Shown here: positions 1-9,068 of the stretch, piece after piece
Layout of the letters: the number at the start of each line of letters is the position of its first letter
How positions within the stretch are numbered: the stretch's first letter is position 1
Source of the DNA: Hyphomonadaceae bacterium
GTDB lineage: Bacteria; Pseudomonadota; Alphaproteobacteria; Caulobacterales; Aquidulcibacteraceae
Length of the DNA: 64,000 nt
Assembly: GCA_019753105.1 (NCBI GenBank)
Contig: JAIELJ010000009.1
Span: 62,001-126,000 of the forward strand
Direction of reading: 5' to 3'
Position numbers and translations under genes: made by a program
Notes under the pieces: model-generated
Database searches by the model: none
Seen by the model: only the letters and a program-made list of their open reading frames with translations
What the model was told of the DNA's origin: nothing

Positions 1-86
1 GAGCCGGTGGGCCGCGACAGATAACGGCTGTCAGCAATGCCGGCGATGCCGCGTTGGTGCGCCGAGAATCGGGCTAGGCGTGGTGG

Positions 87-1895
87 ATGTCAGGTGCGGT
101 GGCGAAAATCGTTTCCGAAGTGCGCGCGCAGGCGTTTCTCGGCGTCGAGCGTTCGCTGACAGGGCGGCGCTGGCGCACGCGCGAGGCCGATCTCGCGCTT
201 ACCGAAGCATTCCGCCGCCGATTCTCCCTGCCGGAGATTGCCGCGCGTTTGATGGCCGGGCGTGGCGTTGCGCTTGATGATGGCGAGGCGTTTCTCAATC
301 CGACGCTAAAGACGCACTTTCCCGATCCGTCGACGTTTACCGATATGGATGAAGCCGCGCGCGTCATCGAAGATGCGATCGTGAGCGGGCGCAAGTGCGC
401 GGTGCTTGCTGACTATGACGTCGATGGCGGCTCCTCTGGCGCGCAGCTCGTTCGCTATTTCCGCGCGCGCGGACGCGAATTGATGATCTACGTGCCCGAT
501 CGGATGAAGGAAGGGTACGGCCCGAGCGTCGTCGCATTTGAGCGCCTCAAGGAAGCGGGTGTTGAACTCGTCATCACCGTCGATTGCGGCGCGGCGGCGG
601 AAGGGCCGTTGAACGCGGCTGCTGAACTCGGCGTCGATGTGGTTGTGCTCGATCACCACTTGATGAGCGGGCCGCCGCCGAAAGCGCGCGCGGTGGTCAA
701 TCCCAATCGGCAAGACGATCGCTCGGGGCAAGGCCATCTCACGGCGGCTGGTGTCGTGTTGGTGACGATGGCGGCTGTGAACCGCGAGGCGCGGCGGCGT
801 GGTTCGATCGGTTCGAACAACTTGCCGGACTTGATGCAGATGCTCGATCTCGCCGCCATCGGCACGGTTTGCGATGTCGCGCCGCTGACCGGCTTCAATC
901 GCGCCATCGTCACACAGGGCCTGAAGGTTCTGCGCAACGGCAAGAATATTGGCATGGTTGCGCTCGCCGAGAACGCCGGCCGCAAGGGCAGCGCCACTGT
1001 CTACGATTTCGGTTTTATTCTTGGCCCACGCATCAATGCCGGCGGGCGCGTCGGCGACGCTTCCCTAGCCACACGTTTACTCTCGACTGAGGATGAAGAT
1101 GAAGCGCGCGAACTGGCATCAACGCTGGAAGCGCTTAACCAGGAACGCCGTGCGCGCGAGGCGGAGATGCTGGCGGAAGCGGAAAGCGCAGCGCTCGAAG
1201 AAGCAGAGAAGCGCGCTGTCGTTATCGTCGGCTCGCATCGCTGGCATCCGGGCGTCATCGGTATTGCGGCTGGGCGCCTCAAGGATCGGCTGATGAAGCC
1301 CACGATCGTGCTCGGCGGCGTGACGGAGCATGAGCCGGCGAAAGGTTCGGGGCGCTCCACGCCGGGCGTGAACCTCGGCGCGGCGGTGGCGGCGGCGAAG
1401 GAAGCGGGCCTGCTCATCAATGGCGGCGGCCACGCGGCGGCTGCCGGCCTTACCGTCGAGTGGGATCGGGTCGAGGCGCTGAAGGATTTTCTCTCAGAGA
1501 AGCTTGAGCCGGAAATGGCCGCTGCCGCGGGTGAAGCGCGGGCGCTGACGATTGACGCTGCCGGCGCAATCGGCGCGATGGATTTGAGCCTGATCGAGGC
1601 GCTCGACCGCATCGGCCCGTACGGGCAGGGGCATCCTGAGCCGGTGTTTGCGCTGCCGGACGTGCGCGTGTGTTTTGCCAAGCTGGTGAAGGAAGAGCAC
1701 GTCCGCTTCACGCTGGAGGACGCGCGCGGCGCGCGGATCAGCGGCATCGCTTTCCGGGCGATGAAATCAGCGCTCGGTGAGGCGCTGATGAAGCGTGACC
1801 AAGTCTACCATGCTGCGGTGCGCATAAAGCGCAACGAGTGGAACGGCACGGTGAAGTGCGAGGCTGAAATCGTCGATCTGGCGCTGGCGGGTTGA
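87..1895 (+). CDS. recJ: Single-stranded-DNA-specific exonuclease RecJ
   Basis: RecJ degrades single-stranded DNA 5' to 3' during recombination and mismatch repair in the cytoplasm. The 602-residue product has the DHH-family phosphoesterase order: an ADYDVDG motif with metal-binding aspartates near residues 109-113, a DHH triad at 189-191, and a C-terminal DHHA1 part with GGGHAAAAG near 446-454. Length is normal for the family. The ATG at 87 is used because the RecJ-like N-terminal region begins right after it. The 86 bases before it hold no gene I can name. The next gene follows 31 bases downstream on the same strand. Confidence 0.96.
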   Translation: MSGAVAKIVSEVRAQAFLGVERSLTGRRWRTREADLALTEAFRRRFSLPEIAARLMAGRGVALDDGEAFLNPTLKTHFPDPSTFTDMDEAARVIEDAIVSGRKCAVLADYDVDGGSSGAQLVRYFRARGRELMIYVPDRMKEGYGPSVVAFERLKEAGVELVITVDCGAAAEGPLNAAAELGVDVVVLDHHLMSGPPPKARAVVNPNRQDDRSGQGHLTAAGVVLVTMAAVNREARRRGSIGSNNLPDLMQMLDLAAIGTVCDVAPLTGFNRAIVTQGLKVLRNGKNIGMVALAENAGRKGSATVYDFGFILGPRINAGGRVGDASLATRLLSTEDEDEARELASTLEALNQERRAREAEMLAEAESAALEEAEKRAVVIVGSHRWHPGVIGIAAGRLKDRLMKPTIVLGGVTEHEPAKGSGRSTPGVNLGAAVAAAKEAGLLINGGGHAAAAGLTVEWDRVEALKDFLSEKLEPEMAAAAGEARALTIDAAGAIGAMDLSLIEALDRIGPYGQGHPEPVFALPDVRVCFAKLVKEEHVRFTLEDARGARISGIAFRAMKSALGEALMKRDQVYHAAVRIKRNEWNGTVKCEAEIVDLALAG

Positions 1896-1926
1896 GCGCG
1901 GCTTAGGTGCGTGCTTGGTTGCGTGC

Positions 1927-3156
1927 ATGAGCACAGATTTCCCGCAAAACGGCACGCCTTGGCCTGAACTCGAAGCGCGCATGCGCGAGCTCGGCGCGGG
2001 CGACGTCAAATGGCGCGACGGCAAAACCGCGGTCTATGTCTTCAACGCGGGCGAGGACGTCGCACAGGTGAAGAAGGCCGCATACGCCATGTTCTCGGAA
2101 GAGAATGGCTTAGGGCCTGCAGCGTTCCCCTCACTCGCGCGCATGGAGCGCGAGGTTGTCGCGTTCGGCTTGCGCATATTGAACGCGCCGGATGGCGCTG
2201 GCGGTGCGATGACCAGCGGCGGTACGGACTCGATCTTCATGGCGCTGAAGACGGCGCGCGATTACGCGCGCTCACAGGGCAAGATCGGGCCCTTCAACAT
2301 CGTGACGCCGTATTCAGCGCATCCGGCGTTCGACAAAGCGGCGATGGTTATGGACATTGGAGTCCGCCGCACGCCGCTCAAGGATTTTCTCGCTGACCCA
2401 GCCGCAATCGAAGCCGCGGCGGATGAGAGCACGATCATGATCGTGGGCTCGGCGCCGTGTTTTCCGTTTGGGCTGATTGATCCGATTGAAACGCTGGGTG
2501 AGATCGCCCAGCGCAAGAAGCTGTGGTTGCACGTCGATGCGTGCGTCGGCGGCTATATCGCGCCGTTCGTTCGCATGAATGGCGCTGATCTGCCGGCGTT
2601 TGATTTCGGCGTAGCGGGCGTGTCCTCTATGTCGGCCGATCTGCACAAATACGGTTACGCGTCGAAAGGCGCATCCACCGTCTTCTTCCGCAGCGAAGCG
2701 CTGAAAGCGTTCATGCCGTTCGACGCTGGCCCTTGGCCGCTTGGGCGCATGATCACGCCGACGCTCGCGGGCACGCGGCCAGGCGGCGCGATCGCAGCGG
2801 CGTGGGCCGTGATCCAGTTTCTTGGCGTCGACGGCTATCGCAAGAAACAGGCGATGGTGACCGAAGCGCGCGAGAAGATCGAAGCCGGTGTGAAGCGGTT
2901 AGGGTTCGAAATTCTGGGTCAGCCGCAGCTCGGCATTGTCTCGTTCCGCCATCCGACGGCCGATGCGTTCGCACTCTTGGCGAAGCTGCATCAGCGCGGC
3001 TGGATTACGGGCGTCAACATCGAGCCCAAAGCGCTCCATCTGATGCTGTCACCGGTACATCTGGAGGCAAGCGCGACTTACCTGGCCGATCTGGAATGGG
3101 CCTTAAGCGAAGCCGGGGATAAGTCCGCCACGGCGCAGTCTAGCTACGGGCGTTAA
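1927..3156 (+). CDS. PLP-dependent decarboxylase / sphingosine-1-phosphate-lyase-like aminotransferase-fold enzyme
   Basis: A fold-type I pyridoxal-phosphate enzyme of 409 residues. The SGGTDSIFMALK stretch is the cofactor phosphate-binding segment seen in group II decarboxylases and sphingosine-1-phosphate lyases. HVDACVGGY carries the aspartate that contacts the pyridine ring, and ADLHKYGYASKG carries the Schiff-base lysine, residue 241. The lyase-like motifs suggest cleavage of a phosphorylated amino alcohol or an amino-acid decarboxylation; the substrate cannot be read from sequence. ATG 1927 is preferred over an in-frame TTG four codons earlier. The 3' end overlaps the convergent gene by four bases. 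Confidence 0.85.
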   Translation: MSTDFPQNGTPWPELEARMRELGAGDVKWRDGKTAVYVFNAGEDVAQVKKAAYAMFSEENGLGPAAFPSLARMEREVVAFGLRILNAPDGAGGAMTSGGTDSIFMALKTARDYARSQGKIGPFNIVTPYSAHPAFDKAAMVMDIGVRRTPLKDFLADPAAIEAAADESTIMIVGSAPCFPFGLIDPIETLGEIAQRKKLWLHVDACVGGYIAPFVRMNGADLPAFDFGVAGVSSMSADLHKYGYASKGASTVFFRSEALKAFMPFDAGPWPLGRMITPTLAGTRPGGAIAAAWAVIQFLGVDGYRKKQAMVTEAREKIEAGVKRLGFEILGQPQLGIVSFRHPTADAFALLAKLHQRGWITGVNIEPKALHLMLSPVHLEASATYLADLEWALSEAGDKSATAQSSYGR

Positions 3157-3380
3157 CGAGGCAGGGCGAGGTCGTCCTCGCGTCTGGCCAAGCTCCTGAC
3201 CGAGAGGCCGATCAGGACGAGCCCCCCGACGCTGCAGAACGCCAGCATCGGCACGGATACGGCGATCCCGGCGAAGGGCTCCATCCAATCCATCGGCGGG
3301 ACGCCGGCCCAGAGCAGGATCACCACGACCAAGGGCATAAGCAGAGCCCAGCCGCTCAGCAGACCTAAGACGCCGCGCAT
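3153..3380 (-). CDS. Small two-helix membrane protein, unknown function
   Basis: A 75-residue protein with two hydrophobic helices, about residues 3-24 and 36-60, separated by a short loop with tryptophans and prolines and ending in a charged tail (ARREDD). I do not recognise a family. It is kept as a gene because the hydrophobic pattern is regular, the ATG has a purine-rich upstream stretch, and it neatly fills the space between the decarboxylase gene, with which it converges by four bases, and tRNA-Glu. No operon partner is visible. Confidence 0.6.
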   Translation of the reverse strand: MRGVLGLLSGWALLMPLVVVILLWAGVPPMDWMEPFAGIAVSVPMLAFCSVGGLVLIGLSVRSLARREDDLALPR

Positions 3381-3451
3381 GAAAACCCCCGCTTGCCAGC
3401 CCCGCCGGGCGCCTCTATATCGCGGCCTCCCCGCGTTCCAGCGTGGTTCGT

Positions 3452-3526
3452 GGGCCCTTCGTCTATCGGTTAGGACGCCTGGTTTTCAACCAGGAAAGAG
3501 GGGTTCGACTCCCCTAGGGCCTGCCA
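3452..3526 (+). tRNA. tRNA-Glu (UUC)
   Basis: A full cloverleaf can be folded by eye. The acceptor is GGGCCCT with AGGGCCT (first pair a G-U), the D arm begins GTCTATCGG, the anticodon stem CCTGG/CCAGG encloses the loop TTTTCAA giving anticodon UUC, and the T arm is GGGG TTCGACT CCCC. Discriminator G and an encoded CCA end the gene, as is usual for bacterial tRNA-Glu. Confidence 0.95.
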
Positions 3527-3579
3527 CTTTCCCGCCTCCGCGCGCGTGCTAAATACCGCTCCGGAAGAGGGATTGCTTC

Positions 3580-4077
3580 ATGTCTTGGCTCAACGTTCTA
3601 CGCGGCGCTGCGTGCGCTCTGTTACTTAGCGCCGCTGCGGCGTGCGCCGAGCAGGCGGCCATGCCTGGCCCGAGCGGCGAAAGTGTTGGGCCGAACGCGC
3701 CGACGGAGGTGCTGACGATCGACACGGCCAACGGCGAGGTGCGTTTCAACGTCGAAATCGCCGACGACGAGAACGAGCGCAATCACGGCCTGATGTACCG
3801 CGATCCGCTGCCGGACGATCGCGGCATGCTGTTCCACTTCCAGGAGCCTGAAATGGCGAGCTTCTGGATGCGCAATACGCCGTCTTCGCTCGATATCATC
3901 TTCATTGGCGTTGATGGGCGCATTCTGAACATCGCCGAGCGGACTACGCCATATTCCGAAGCGCCGGTGCCGGCGGTGGGGCTAACGCGCGGGGTGCTTG
4001 AAATCCGCGGCGGCCGAGCGCGCGAGCTGGGAATTGCAGCCGGCGATCGCGTCAATCACCGCATCTTCCCCAGTTAG
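3580..4077 (+). CDS. DUF192 family lipoprotein
   Basis: A 165-residue exported protein. It starts with a hydrophobic signal followed by a lipobox-like AAAAC, so the mature N-terminus is probably a lipidated cysteine at about residue 22. The rest matches the DUF192 fold: an early N-HGLMYRDPLPDDRGMLF segment, then SFWMRNT and a DIIFI core, and a C-terminal VLEIRGG region. DUF192 proteins are small periplasmic or outer-membrane domains of unknown biochemical role. ATG 3580 is chosen because the signal peptide starts there. It lies between tRNA-Glu and tRNA-Pro. Confidence 0.9.
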   Translation: MSWLNVLRGAACALLLSAAAACAEQAAMPGPSGESVGPNAPTEVLTIDTANGEVRFNVEIADDENERNHGLMYRDPLPDDRGMLFHFQEPEMASFWMRNTPSSLDIIFIGVDGRILNIAERTTPYSEAPVPAVGLTRGVLEIRGGRARELGIAAGDRVNHRIFPS

Positions 4078-4121
4078 CGCGTTGCAGGCTGCGCCAACGC
4101 GTGGCAACAGGACGGCCAAGT

Positions 4122-4198
4122 CGGGGTGTAGCTCAGCCTGGTAGAGCATTAGCTTTGGGAGCTAAGGGTCGCGAGTTCGAATCCCGCCGCCCCGACCA
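4122..4198 (+). tRNA. tRNA-Pro (UGG), intact copy at the island edge
   Basis: The cloverleaf folds with acceptor CGGGGTG/CGCCCCG, anticodon stem TTAGC/GCTAA around the loop TTTGGGA (anticodon UGG), T arm GCGAG TTCGAAT, and encoded CCA. A 47-bp imperfect copy of its 3' half occurs again at 20553-20599, so this gene is the probable integration site of the segment in between. No terminator hairpin follows directly; one is found only after the distant copy. Confidence 0.95.
4152..4198 (+). repeat. Island attachment-site repeat, left copy (inside tRNA-Pro)
   Basis: The 3' part of tRNA-Pro, from the anticodon arm to CCA. It recurs at 20553-20599 in the same orientation with 44 of 47 bases identical. 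The three differences are C4170 to A and the G-A pair at 4179-4180 to T-T in the T loop. Such tRNA 3'-end duplications are the usual footprint of tyrosine-recombinase integration. The function is inferred from that pattern. Confidence 0.8.
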
Positions 4199-4583
4199 AT
4201 TAATTCAAAGCGCCAGATAGATCCTCGGTGGTGCGCCCGACCTTTGGGGCCACACTGGGGTCACTTCGGAGCAGGATCTGACGTGGCTTTCTGCGTCAGT
4301 CTGCCACGCGACGCTGACTGGGTTGGGGTCTGGCTCTCATGGGAGCTTTGATCCGTTAAGGTCAGTGAGCGCCTTCGCTGGCGAGTGATCGGCGCGCGAT
4401 TGTTAGCTTGCAGGCTGGACGGCCCCATTGACCCCCTCGATTGGTTGGCCGCCTTAAGGCTAGGGGAGGCGACTGGCCCACGATACGGGCAGGCGTGACT
4501 ATACCGGGTTTGAAAACACGCCCCTCGGTTCCGCGTCTCGTCCCATACCGGGAGGGGAGGGCAGCGGAAGCTGTCAGATCGCT
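4199..4583. other. Non-coding left edge of the island
   Basis: No open frame with protein-like composition is present on either strand, and no integrase motif could be recognised. It separates tRNA-Pro from the 3' end of the leftward exporter operon. A short GGGGTCAC string near 4257 has a counterpart near 20426 at the other edge, but this is too short to interpret. Confidence 0.6.
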
Positions 4584-5783
4584 TTACCTGCGGCGCGAAA
4601 CTCCCTGAACCCGGGCGCCATCGACCATGCTGTCTCCAGGAAAGAGGATGATACGGTCACCTTCGTGTAATCCAGACGATACGACGCGATAGTCATCACC
4701 GCCTTCGCCCAACGTGATCGGCGTGAGCCGCGCGCGTCCGCCTCGAACCACAAAGACCGCCCAGCCCTCGCCGTCGCGCACCAATGCATCGGTAGGTGTG
4801 CGGACCGCGTCGGGCTGCTCGCTCAACACCACGCGCGCATCGACGCGAAAGCCGTGGCCGAGCGGCGGAGCGGCTGCAGGGTCGACAAGATGTAGGATGA
4901 CGTTGACGCGCTGCTCCTCAACGCCCAACGCTGAAATGCGCGTGCGCGCATAGGGCTCGATGCGGAAGACACGAGCCGGGATTGGCGTATCGCCGCCCCA
5001 GTTTTCGATCTGGGCTGAAGCCCCGGCCTGCATGCGTACGGCGTCTTGGGTGAGGAACTCGGCCGCGATCTCGATTTGGCTGGTGTCGCCAATCTCAAGC
5101 AGGGGCGCGCCGGCAAGCGCGATCGTCTCACTTTGTTGCAGCACGCGAAGCACGCGACCGGCTGCCGGGCTGGTCACCGGGGTCGCACGGTGCGCGCGCG
5201 CGGACGGAGAACTCGCCGCCGCGCGCGCTCGTGTGACCTCGGCCCGGCGTGCGTTGACCGCCGCGCGGGCTGCGCGCAGGGCTGCATTGGCGGCGTCGAG
5301 CGCTGCCTGTGAAGCAAACTCGCGGGCAAAGAGTGTCGCCACCCGCCTCTGCTCACTCTGCGCCAGCTGCAAATCCGCTTCACTGGCGGCAAGTGCTGCT
5401 TGCGCCGCGGCCACGGCCGCGCTGGCCTCAGCGGCGACGCGCGCGTCCAGCAATGCTGGATCCGCCGGCAGGATAGAGGCGACCACTTGCCCGCGCTCGA
5501 CCGCGTCGCCTGGCTCAAGCTCAATGCGCTGCAGCTCGCCACTGACGGGAGCGGCGATCACAAAGACATCGTGGATGCGTGTCCGCGCTTCGTCGACAAC
5601 CTCGCTGCGCACGGCGCCGCGGTCGATGATGGCGATTTCCACGCTCATCGGCCGAGGCCACGCCAGCCACACCAACAGGAGCGCAACCACAATGCCTGCC
5701 CCCAACCAAACGCGCTGCGCGACGGTGAGCTTGAGTGGCGCTTGCGCCCACGAAATCAGATCTGTGCGGGAGGGCAGGCGCAT
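4584..5783 (-). CDS. HlyD/MacA-type periplasmic adaptor (membrane fusion protein)
   Basis: A 399-residue adaptor that would link an inner-membrane ABC exporter to an outer-membrane channel. One N-terminal membrane segment (about residues 25-43) is followed by a lipoyl-like half (PVSGELQRIELEPGDAVERG), a long alanine-rich helical hairpin (about 115-195) with coiled-coil character, and a second lipoyl half with a beta-barrel domain (SPAAGRVLRVL onward). It is the last gene of a three-gene minus-strand operon, four bases after the permease gene. The hairpin predicts contact with a TolC-like partner not encoded here. The substrate is unknown. Confidence 0.88.
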   Translation of the reverse strand: MRLPSRTDLISWAQAPLKLTVAQRVWLGAGIVVALLLVWLAWPRPMSVEIAIIDRGAVRSEVVDEARTRIHDVFVIAAPVSGELQRIELEPGDAVERGQVVASILPADPALLDARVAAEASAAVAAAQAALAASEADLQLAQSEQRRVATLFAREFASQAALDAANAALRAARAAVNARRAEVTRARAAASSPSARAHRATPVTSPAAGRVLRVLQQSETIALAGAPLLEIGDTSQIEIAAEFLTQDAVRMQAGASAQIENWGGDTPIPARVFRIEPYARTRISALGVEEQRVNVILHLVDPAAAPPLGHGFRVDARVVLSEQPDAVRTPTDALVRDGEGWAVFVVRGGRARLTPITLGEGGDDYRVVSSGLHEGDRIILFPGDSMVDGARVQGVSRRR

Positions 5784-5787
5784 GAAA

Positions 5788-8151
5788 TCAGTCTCTGGCT
5801 TTGAGGACGGCGATCATATCGAGTTTGTCGATGCTGGCGCGCACGGCCATCGCGGCGGTCGCTACGCATCCTAGCGTGAACGCGATGGCGAAGGCGTAGC
5901 CGGCCGGATTGAATACGAATGGGAAGGCGTACATGTCGGTCTGAAACAGCTGCATCAGCCAGACCGATAGAAGGGTACCGAGCGCGAGGCCCGCGGGGAT
6001 GGCGATGAGCGCGAGCGCCATAAGTTCGCCGACAAGAATGTAAGAGACTTCGAGGCGGGTGAAACCGAGGACGCGCAGCGTCGCCAGATCGCGCTCCTGT
6101 TCGGCCAGAGTTATGCGCGCAGCCGAGAAGGCGACGCCGCCCGCCATGATCGCAGCGAAGGCGGCGTAGATGAAGTTCATGACGCCCACACCTTGCTCGA
6201 ACTCGTTGCGCATCGACGCTTCGGCCTGACCGACGAAGCTGACGCCGGCTATGCCTGGAATTTCCGTGATCTCGCGATTGAAGGCCTCGTAGCGCGATGT
6301 GTCCATGCGCAGATGTGCGCCGCTGACGCGGGCCGGCTCGCGCATCAGTCTCGAGAGCGCGGCGATTTCCATGTAAGCGGATGACCCAATCATCGGCTCG
6401 ACGATCGCGGTCACCCGCACATTCGTCGCGATGCGCCGGCCGCGTGTCTGCTCCAGTCGGATTTCATCGCCCGGCTCAGCGCCGAGCTTTTCCGCTAGCG
6501 CGCGCGCCAAGGCGATGCCGCTCGTTGGCGGCGCCATCACTGTTTGACCTCTGCCCACGATTTGGCTGAGGCGCGCTTGTTGCGGCACACCGAAGACGGC
6601 CTCGTGCACGGTGCGGCCATTATGGCGCAAGACGACGTCGTCGAGCCGGAAAGGCTCGGCGTAGAGTACGCCGGGAAGCCGTTCGACTTGATGGAGGACT
6701 GTGCTATCGCGCGCCTCGGTGAAGGTGAGCGTCACATCTTGGCGATTGGCGACGCCGAAATTGACGTCGAGCAGATAGTCCATTTCCGCAGGCATGGTGC
6801 GCGCGACCACAAGCAGCGCGATTGCGAAAGCGACACCCAGCGCGGTGGTCCCGGCGCGGCGGGGAAAACGCACGATGCGGCGCATGATGATCCGCGACTT
6901 GGCGTCGAGGCTGGCTTCAAAGCGGGAAAGCATGGGGCCAGCTGAGAAAAAGGTGGTCGGCCGTGGTGGCGTCAGCGCTTCGGCCGGAGATAGCCGCGCG
7001 GCCTTCAGTACTGAAAAGATGCAGCCCGTGAGCGCCGCCCCGAAACCCGCGGCCCACGCGCCGAGGAAAGTCGCGGGCGAGGCGGAGAACTCAAGCGTCG
7101 GGAAATGATAATAGTCACGGTAAAGGTCGGCGACTGACCTGCCGAGCGCAATGCCGGCCGCCGAGCCAATAAAGGCGCCGAGCGCGGCGAAGATGAGCGC
7201 ACTCTTGGCGTAGTGCCACGCAACCGCTGCATTGGAATAGCCGAACGCCTTCAGCAGGCCGATATTGGAGCGCTCAGTCGCGATCACGCGGCCAAGCGCG
7301 ATGTTTACTAAAAACGCCGCCGTGATCAAAAACAACGCCGGCAGAAAGATCGCCATGGTGGAGAGCTGGCGAAGTTCTTCGCTGAGGAAGCGGTCCGACA
7401 CCATGCGGTCGCGGCCATACGCGCCGATGCCGCCATAAGGCTCGAGAATGCGATCGATGACGGCGATCGTCTCGGCTTGACTGGCGTGGCGGCCAAGCAG
7501 GAACACCGCGTCGTTGAAGGCGCCGTCGAGATCATAGGCGCGCGCCAGCGCTTCACGGTTCATCCAGATTACGCCGAAACGCTTGGCTTGCCGAAAGAGT
7601 TCGCCGGGCGCTGCGACGAAAACAAACTCAGGCGAGTTGGCGATGCCGACAATCCGCAAGCTCTGTCGCCGCCCGTGAATTGTGGCGTCCAGTGTGTCGC
7701 TGGGCCGGAGGTTGTTGGCATCGGCGAAGGCTTGGCTCAGCACTATCTCATCGGCGCGTGCCGGATCCGGCCAGCGCCCGCGGGCGAGCGTCAGGTCATT
7801 GATGCGAGGCCTTCCTGCGATCGGGAGCGAGACAAGACGCGCCGAAGGCGGTTCAGATGCGCCGGGGAGATCGAGCAGCGCAATGCCGCTGACGCGCGTC
7901 TCTACCGTCTGCACGCCGGGCGCTGCCGCAAGCTCACGCGCCACGCGTTCTGGCGCGCGCACGGCGGACGCCGCCAAGTCGGCCATGTTCCGTTCACTGT
8001 AATAGGTTGCGCGTGTGCGCTCCATCGAGCCGCGCATGCCCACAGCCATGACCATGACCGAGAGCCCGCACCCGAGCACGAGCGCCACACCCAGCGCATG
8101 AACGCGCATGCGCCAGACGTCACGAAAGAGCTTCTTGTCCAGCGCGCGCAT
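5788..8151 (-). CDS. MacB/FtsX-family ABC transporter permease with two FtsX domains
   Basis: A 787-residue inner-membrane permease. A first transmembrane helix is followed by a large periplasmic domain, then an FtsX block of three helices (ALFLITAAFLVNIALG onward), a second insertion helix after the linker, another periplasmic domain and a final FtsX block (YAAFAAIMAGGVAFSAARI onward). This doubled architecture is typical of permeases of the MacB superfamily that work with a separate ATPase, which here is the preceding gene three bases upstream. Such exporters often act on lipids, lipoproteins or peptides. Which one applies here cannot be told. Confidence 0.88.
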   Translation of the reverse strand: MRALDKKLFRDVWRMRVHALGVALVLGCGLSVMVMAVGMRGSMERTRATYYSERNMADLAASAVRAPERVARELAAAPGVQTVETRVSGIALLDLPGASEPPSARLVSLPIAGRPRINDLTLARGRWPDPARADEIVLSQAFADANNLRPSDTLDATIHGRRQSLRIVGIANSPEFVFVAAPGELFRQAKRFGVIWMNREALARAYDLDGAFNDAVFLLGRHASQAETIAVIDRILEPYGGIGAYGRDRMVSDRFLSEELRQLSTMAIFLPALFLITAAFLVNIALGRVIATERSNIGLLKAFGYSNAAVAWHYAKSALIFAALGAFIGSAAGIALGRSVADLYRDYYHFPTLEFSASPATFLGAWAAGFGAALTGCIFSVLKAARLSPAEALTPPRPTTFFSAGPMLSRFEASLDAKSRIIMRRIVRFPRRAGTTALGVAFAIALLVVARTMPAEMDYLLDVNFGVANRQDVTLTFTEARDSTVLHQVERLPGVLYAEPFRLDDVVLRHNGRTVHEAVFGVPQQARLSQIVGRGQTVMAPPTSGIALARALAEKLGAEPGDEIRLEQTRGRRIATNVRVTAIVEPMIGSSAYMEIAALSRLMREPARVSGAHLRMDTSRYEAFNREITEIPGIAGVSFVGQAEASMRNEFEQGVGVMNFIYAAFAAIMAGGVAFSAARITLAEQERDLATLRVLGFTRLEVSYILVGELMALALIAIPAGLALGTLLSVWLMQLFQTDMYAFPFVFNPAGYAFAIAFTLGCVATAAMAVRASIDKLDMIAVLKARD

Positions 8152-8154
8152 TGC

Positions 8155-8886
8155 TCACCACACCAGATCTGAAGGTGGAACGCGGTCGGCATTGGTCTCG
8201 ACGCCGCGGACGCGTCCGTCGCCAAAGCGAATGACGCGCGCGCCCATGCGCGCTACATCGGCATTGTGGGTGACGATCAAGGTTGTCGAACCGTAGCGTT
8301 CGTTCACTTCTTGTAGCGCTTCGAGCACCCGGACTCCGGTCTTGACGTCTAGCGCACCTGTGGGTTCGTCGCACAAGAGCACGGCCGGCCTTTTGGCGAT
8401 GGCGCGCGCGACCGCGACACGCTGTTGTTCGCCGCCAGACAATTGCGATGGAAAGTGATCGAGGCGTTGCCCGAGACCAACGAGGTCAAGCGCCTCGGCG
8501 GCTTCCAGCGGATCGTCGGTGATCTCGCTAACGAGTTCGACGTTCTCACGCGCCGTGAGGCTTGGAATGAGATTGTAGAATTGGAAAATGAAGCCGACGT
8601 GCTTGCGGCGATACTGCGTCAGCGCTTGTTCGCTTTGTCCGGTGAGGGGGGCGCCGCGGAAGTGGATCGCGCCCGCGCTCGGACGATCCAATCCGCCCAG
8701 AATATTGAGAAGGGTGGACTTGCCGGAGCCTGATGGGCCCAAGAGCACGATCAATTCGCCGCTGGTGATGTCTAGGTCGACATCAATGAGCGCGCGAACC
8801 GCTGTTTCGCCCGCGCCATAGGTCCTGCAAATGCCGCGCAGGGCGAAAAGCGGCGCAGGCTGATCCGACGGCGCGACGTTGATCAT
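8155..8886 (-). CDS. ABC exporter ATP-binding protein (MacB/LolD-like)
   Basis: The 243-residue ATPase drives the exporter encoded by the next two genes. The Walker A motif GPSGSGKST is at residues 50-58, the signature LSGGEQQRV is near 148, and Walker [12 protein letters not shown] is near 170, with a switch histidine after LIVTH. It is the first gene of the leftward operon (ATPase, permease, adaptor). An FNR/FixK-like site is centred about 40 bases upstream of its start, in the space shared with the divergent P-type ATPase gene, so low-oxygen control is plausible. Confidence 0.93.
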   Translation of the reverse strand: MINVAPSDQPAPLFALRGICRTYGAGETAVRALIDVDLDITSGELIVLLGPSGSGKSTLLNILGGLDRPSAGAIHFRGAPLTGQSEQALTQYRRKHVGFIFQFYNLIPSLTARENVELVSEITDDPLEAAEALDLVGLGQRLDHFPSQLSGGEQQRVAVARAIAKRPAVLLCDEPTGALDVKTGVRVLEALQEVNERYGSTTLIVTHNADVARMGARVIRFGDGRVRGVETNADRVPPSDLVW

Positions 8887-8918
8887 GAGGTTTCATGCCC
8901 AGTTTGGTCAGACCATCC

Positions 8919-8932
8919 TTGATCAGGCTCAA
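8919..8932. promoter_or_regulatory. FNR/FixK-like binding site between divergent operons
   Basis: The sequence TTGATCAGGCTCAA matches the FixK consensus TTGA-N6-TCAA exactly and the FNR consensus TTGAT-N4-ATCAA at nine of ten defined bases. It sits between the leftward exporter operon (start 8886) and the rightward P-type ATPase operon (start 9069), so it could control either or both. Two more such sites occur elsewhere in the island. Function is inferred from consensus and position. Confidence 0.65.
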
Positions 8933-9068
8933 GTGACACTGCTTGGTGCTCTGCTCTGGTGTCCTTTCTCTTTCGCGATTTTTGGATGATAGGGGGCGTT
9001 GGCGTGGACCCTTCCGGGATGACCCTGCGCGGGCGTGATCTCACTGAGAGAGCGGGATAACCTGTCCG

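Noticed and set aside
1-86. Possible C-terminal tail of an upstream gene ending with TAA at 22-24
   Set aside because: Only seven codons are visible and they match no family I can name.
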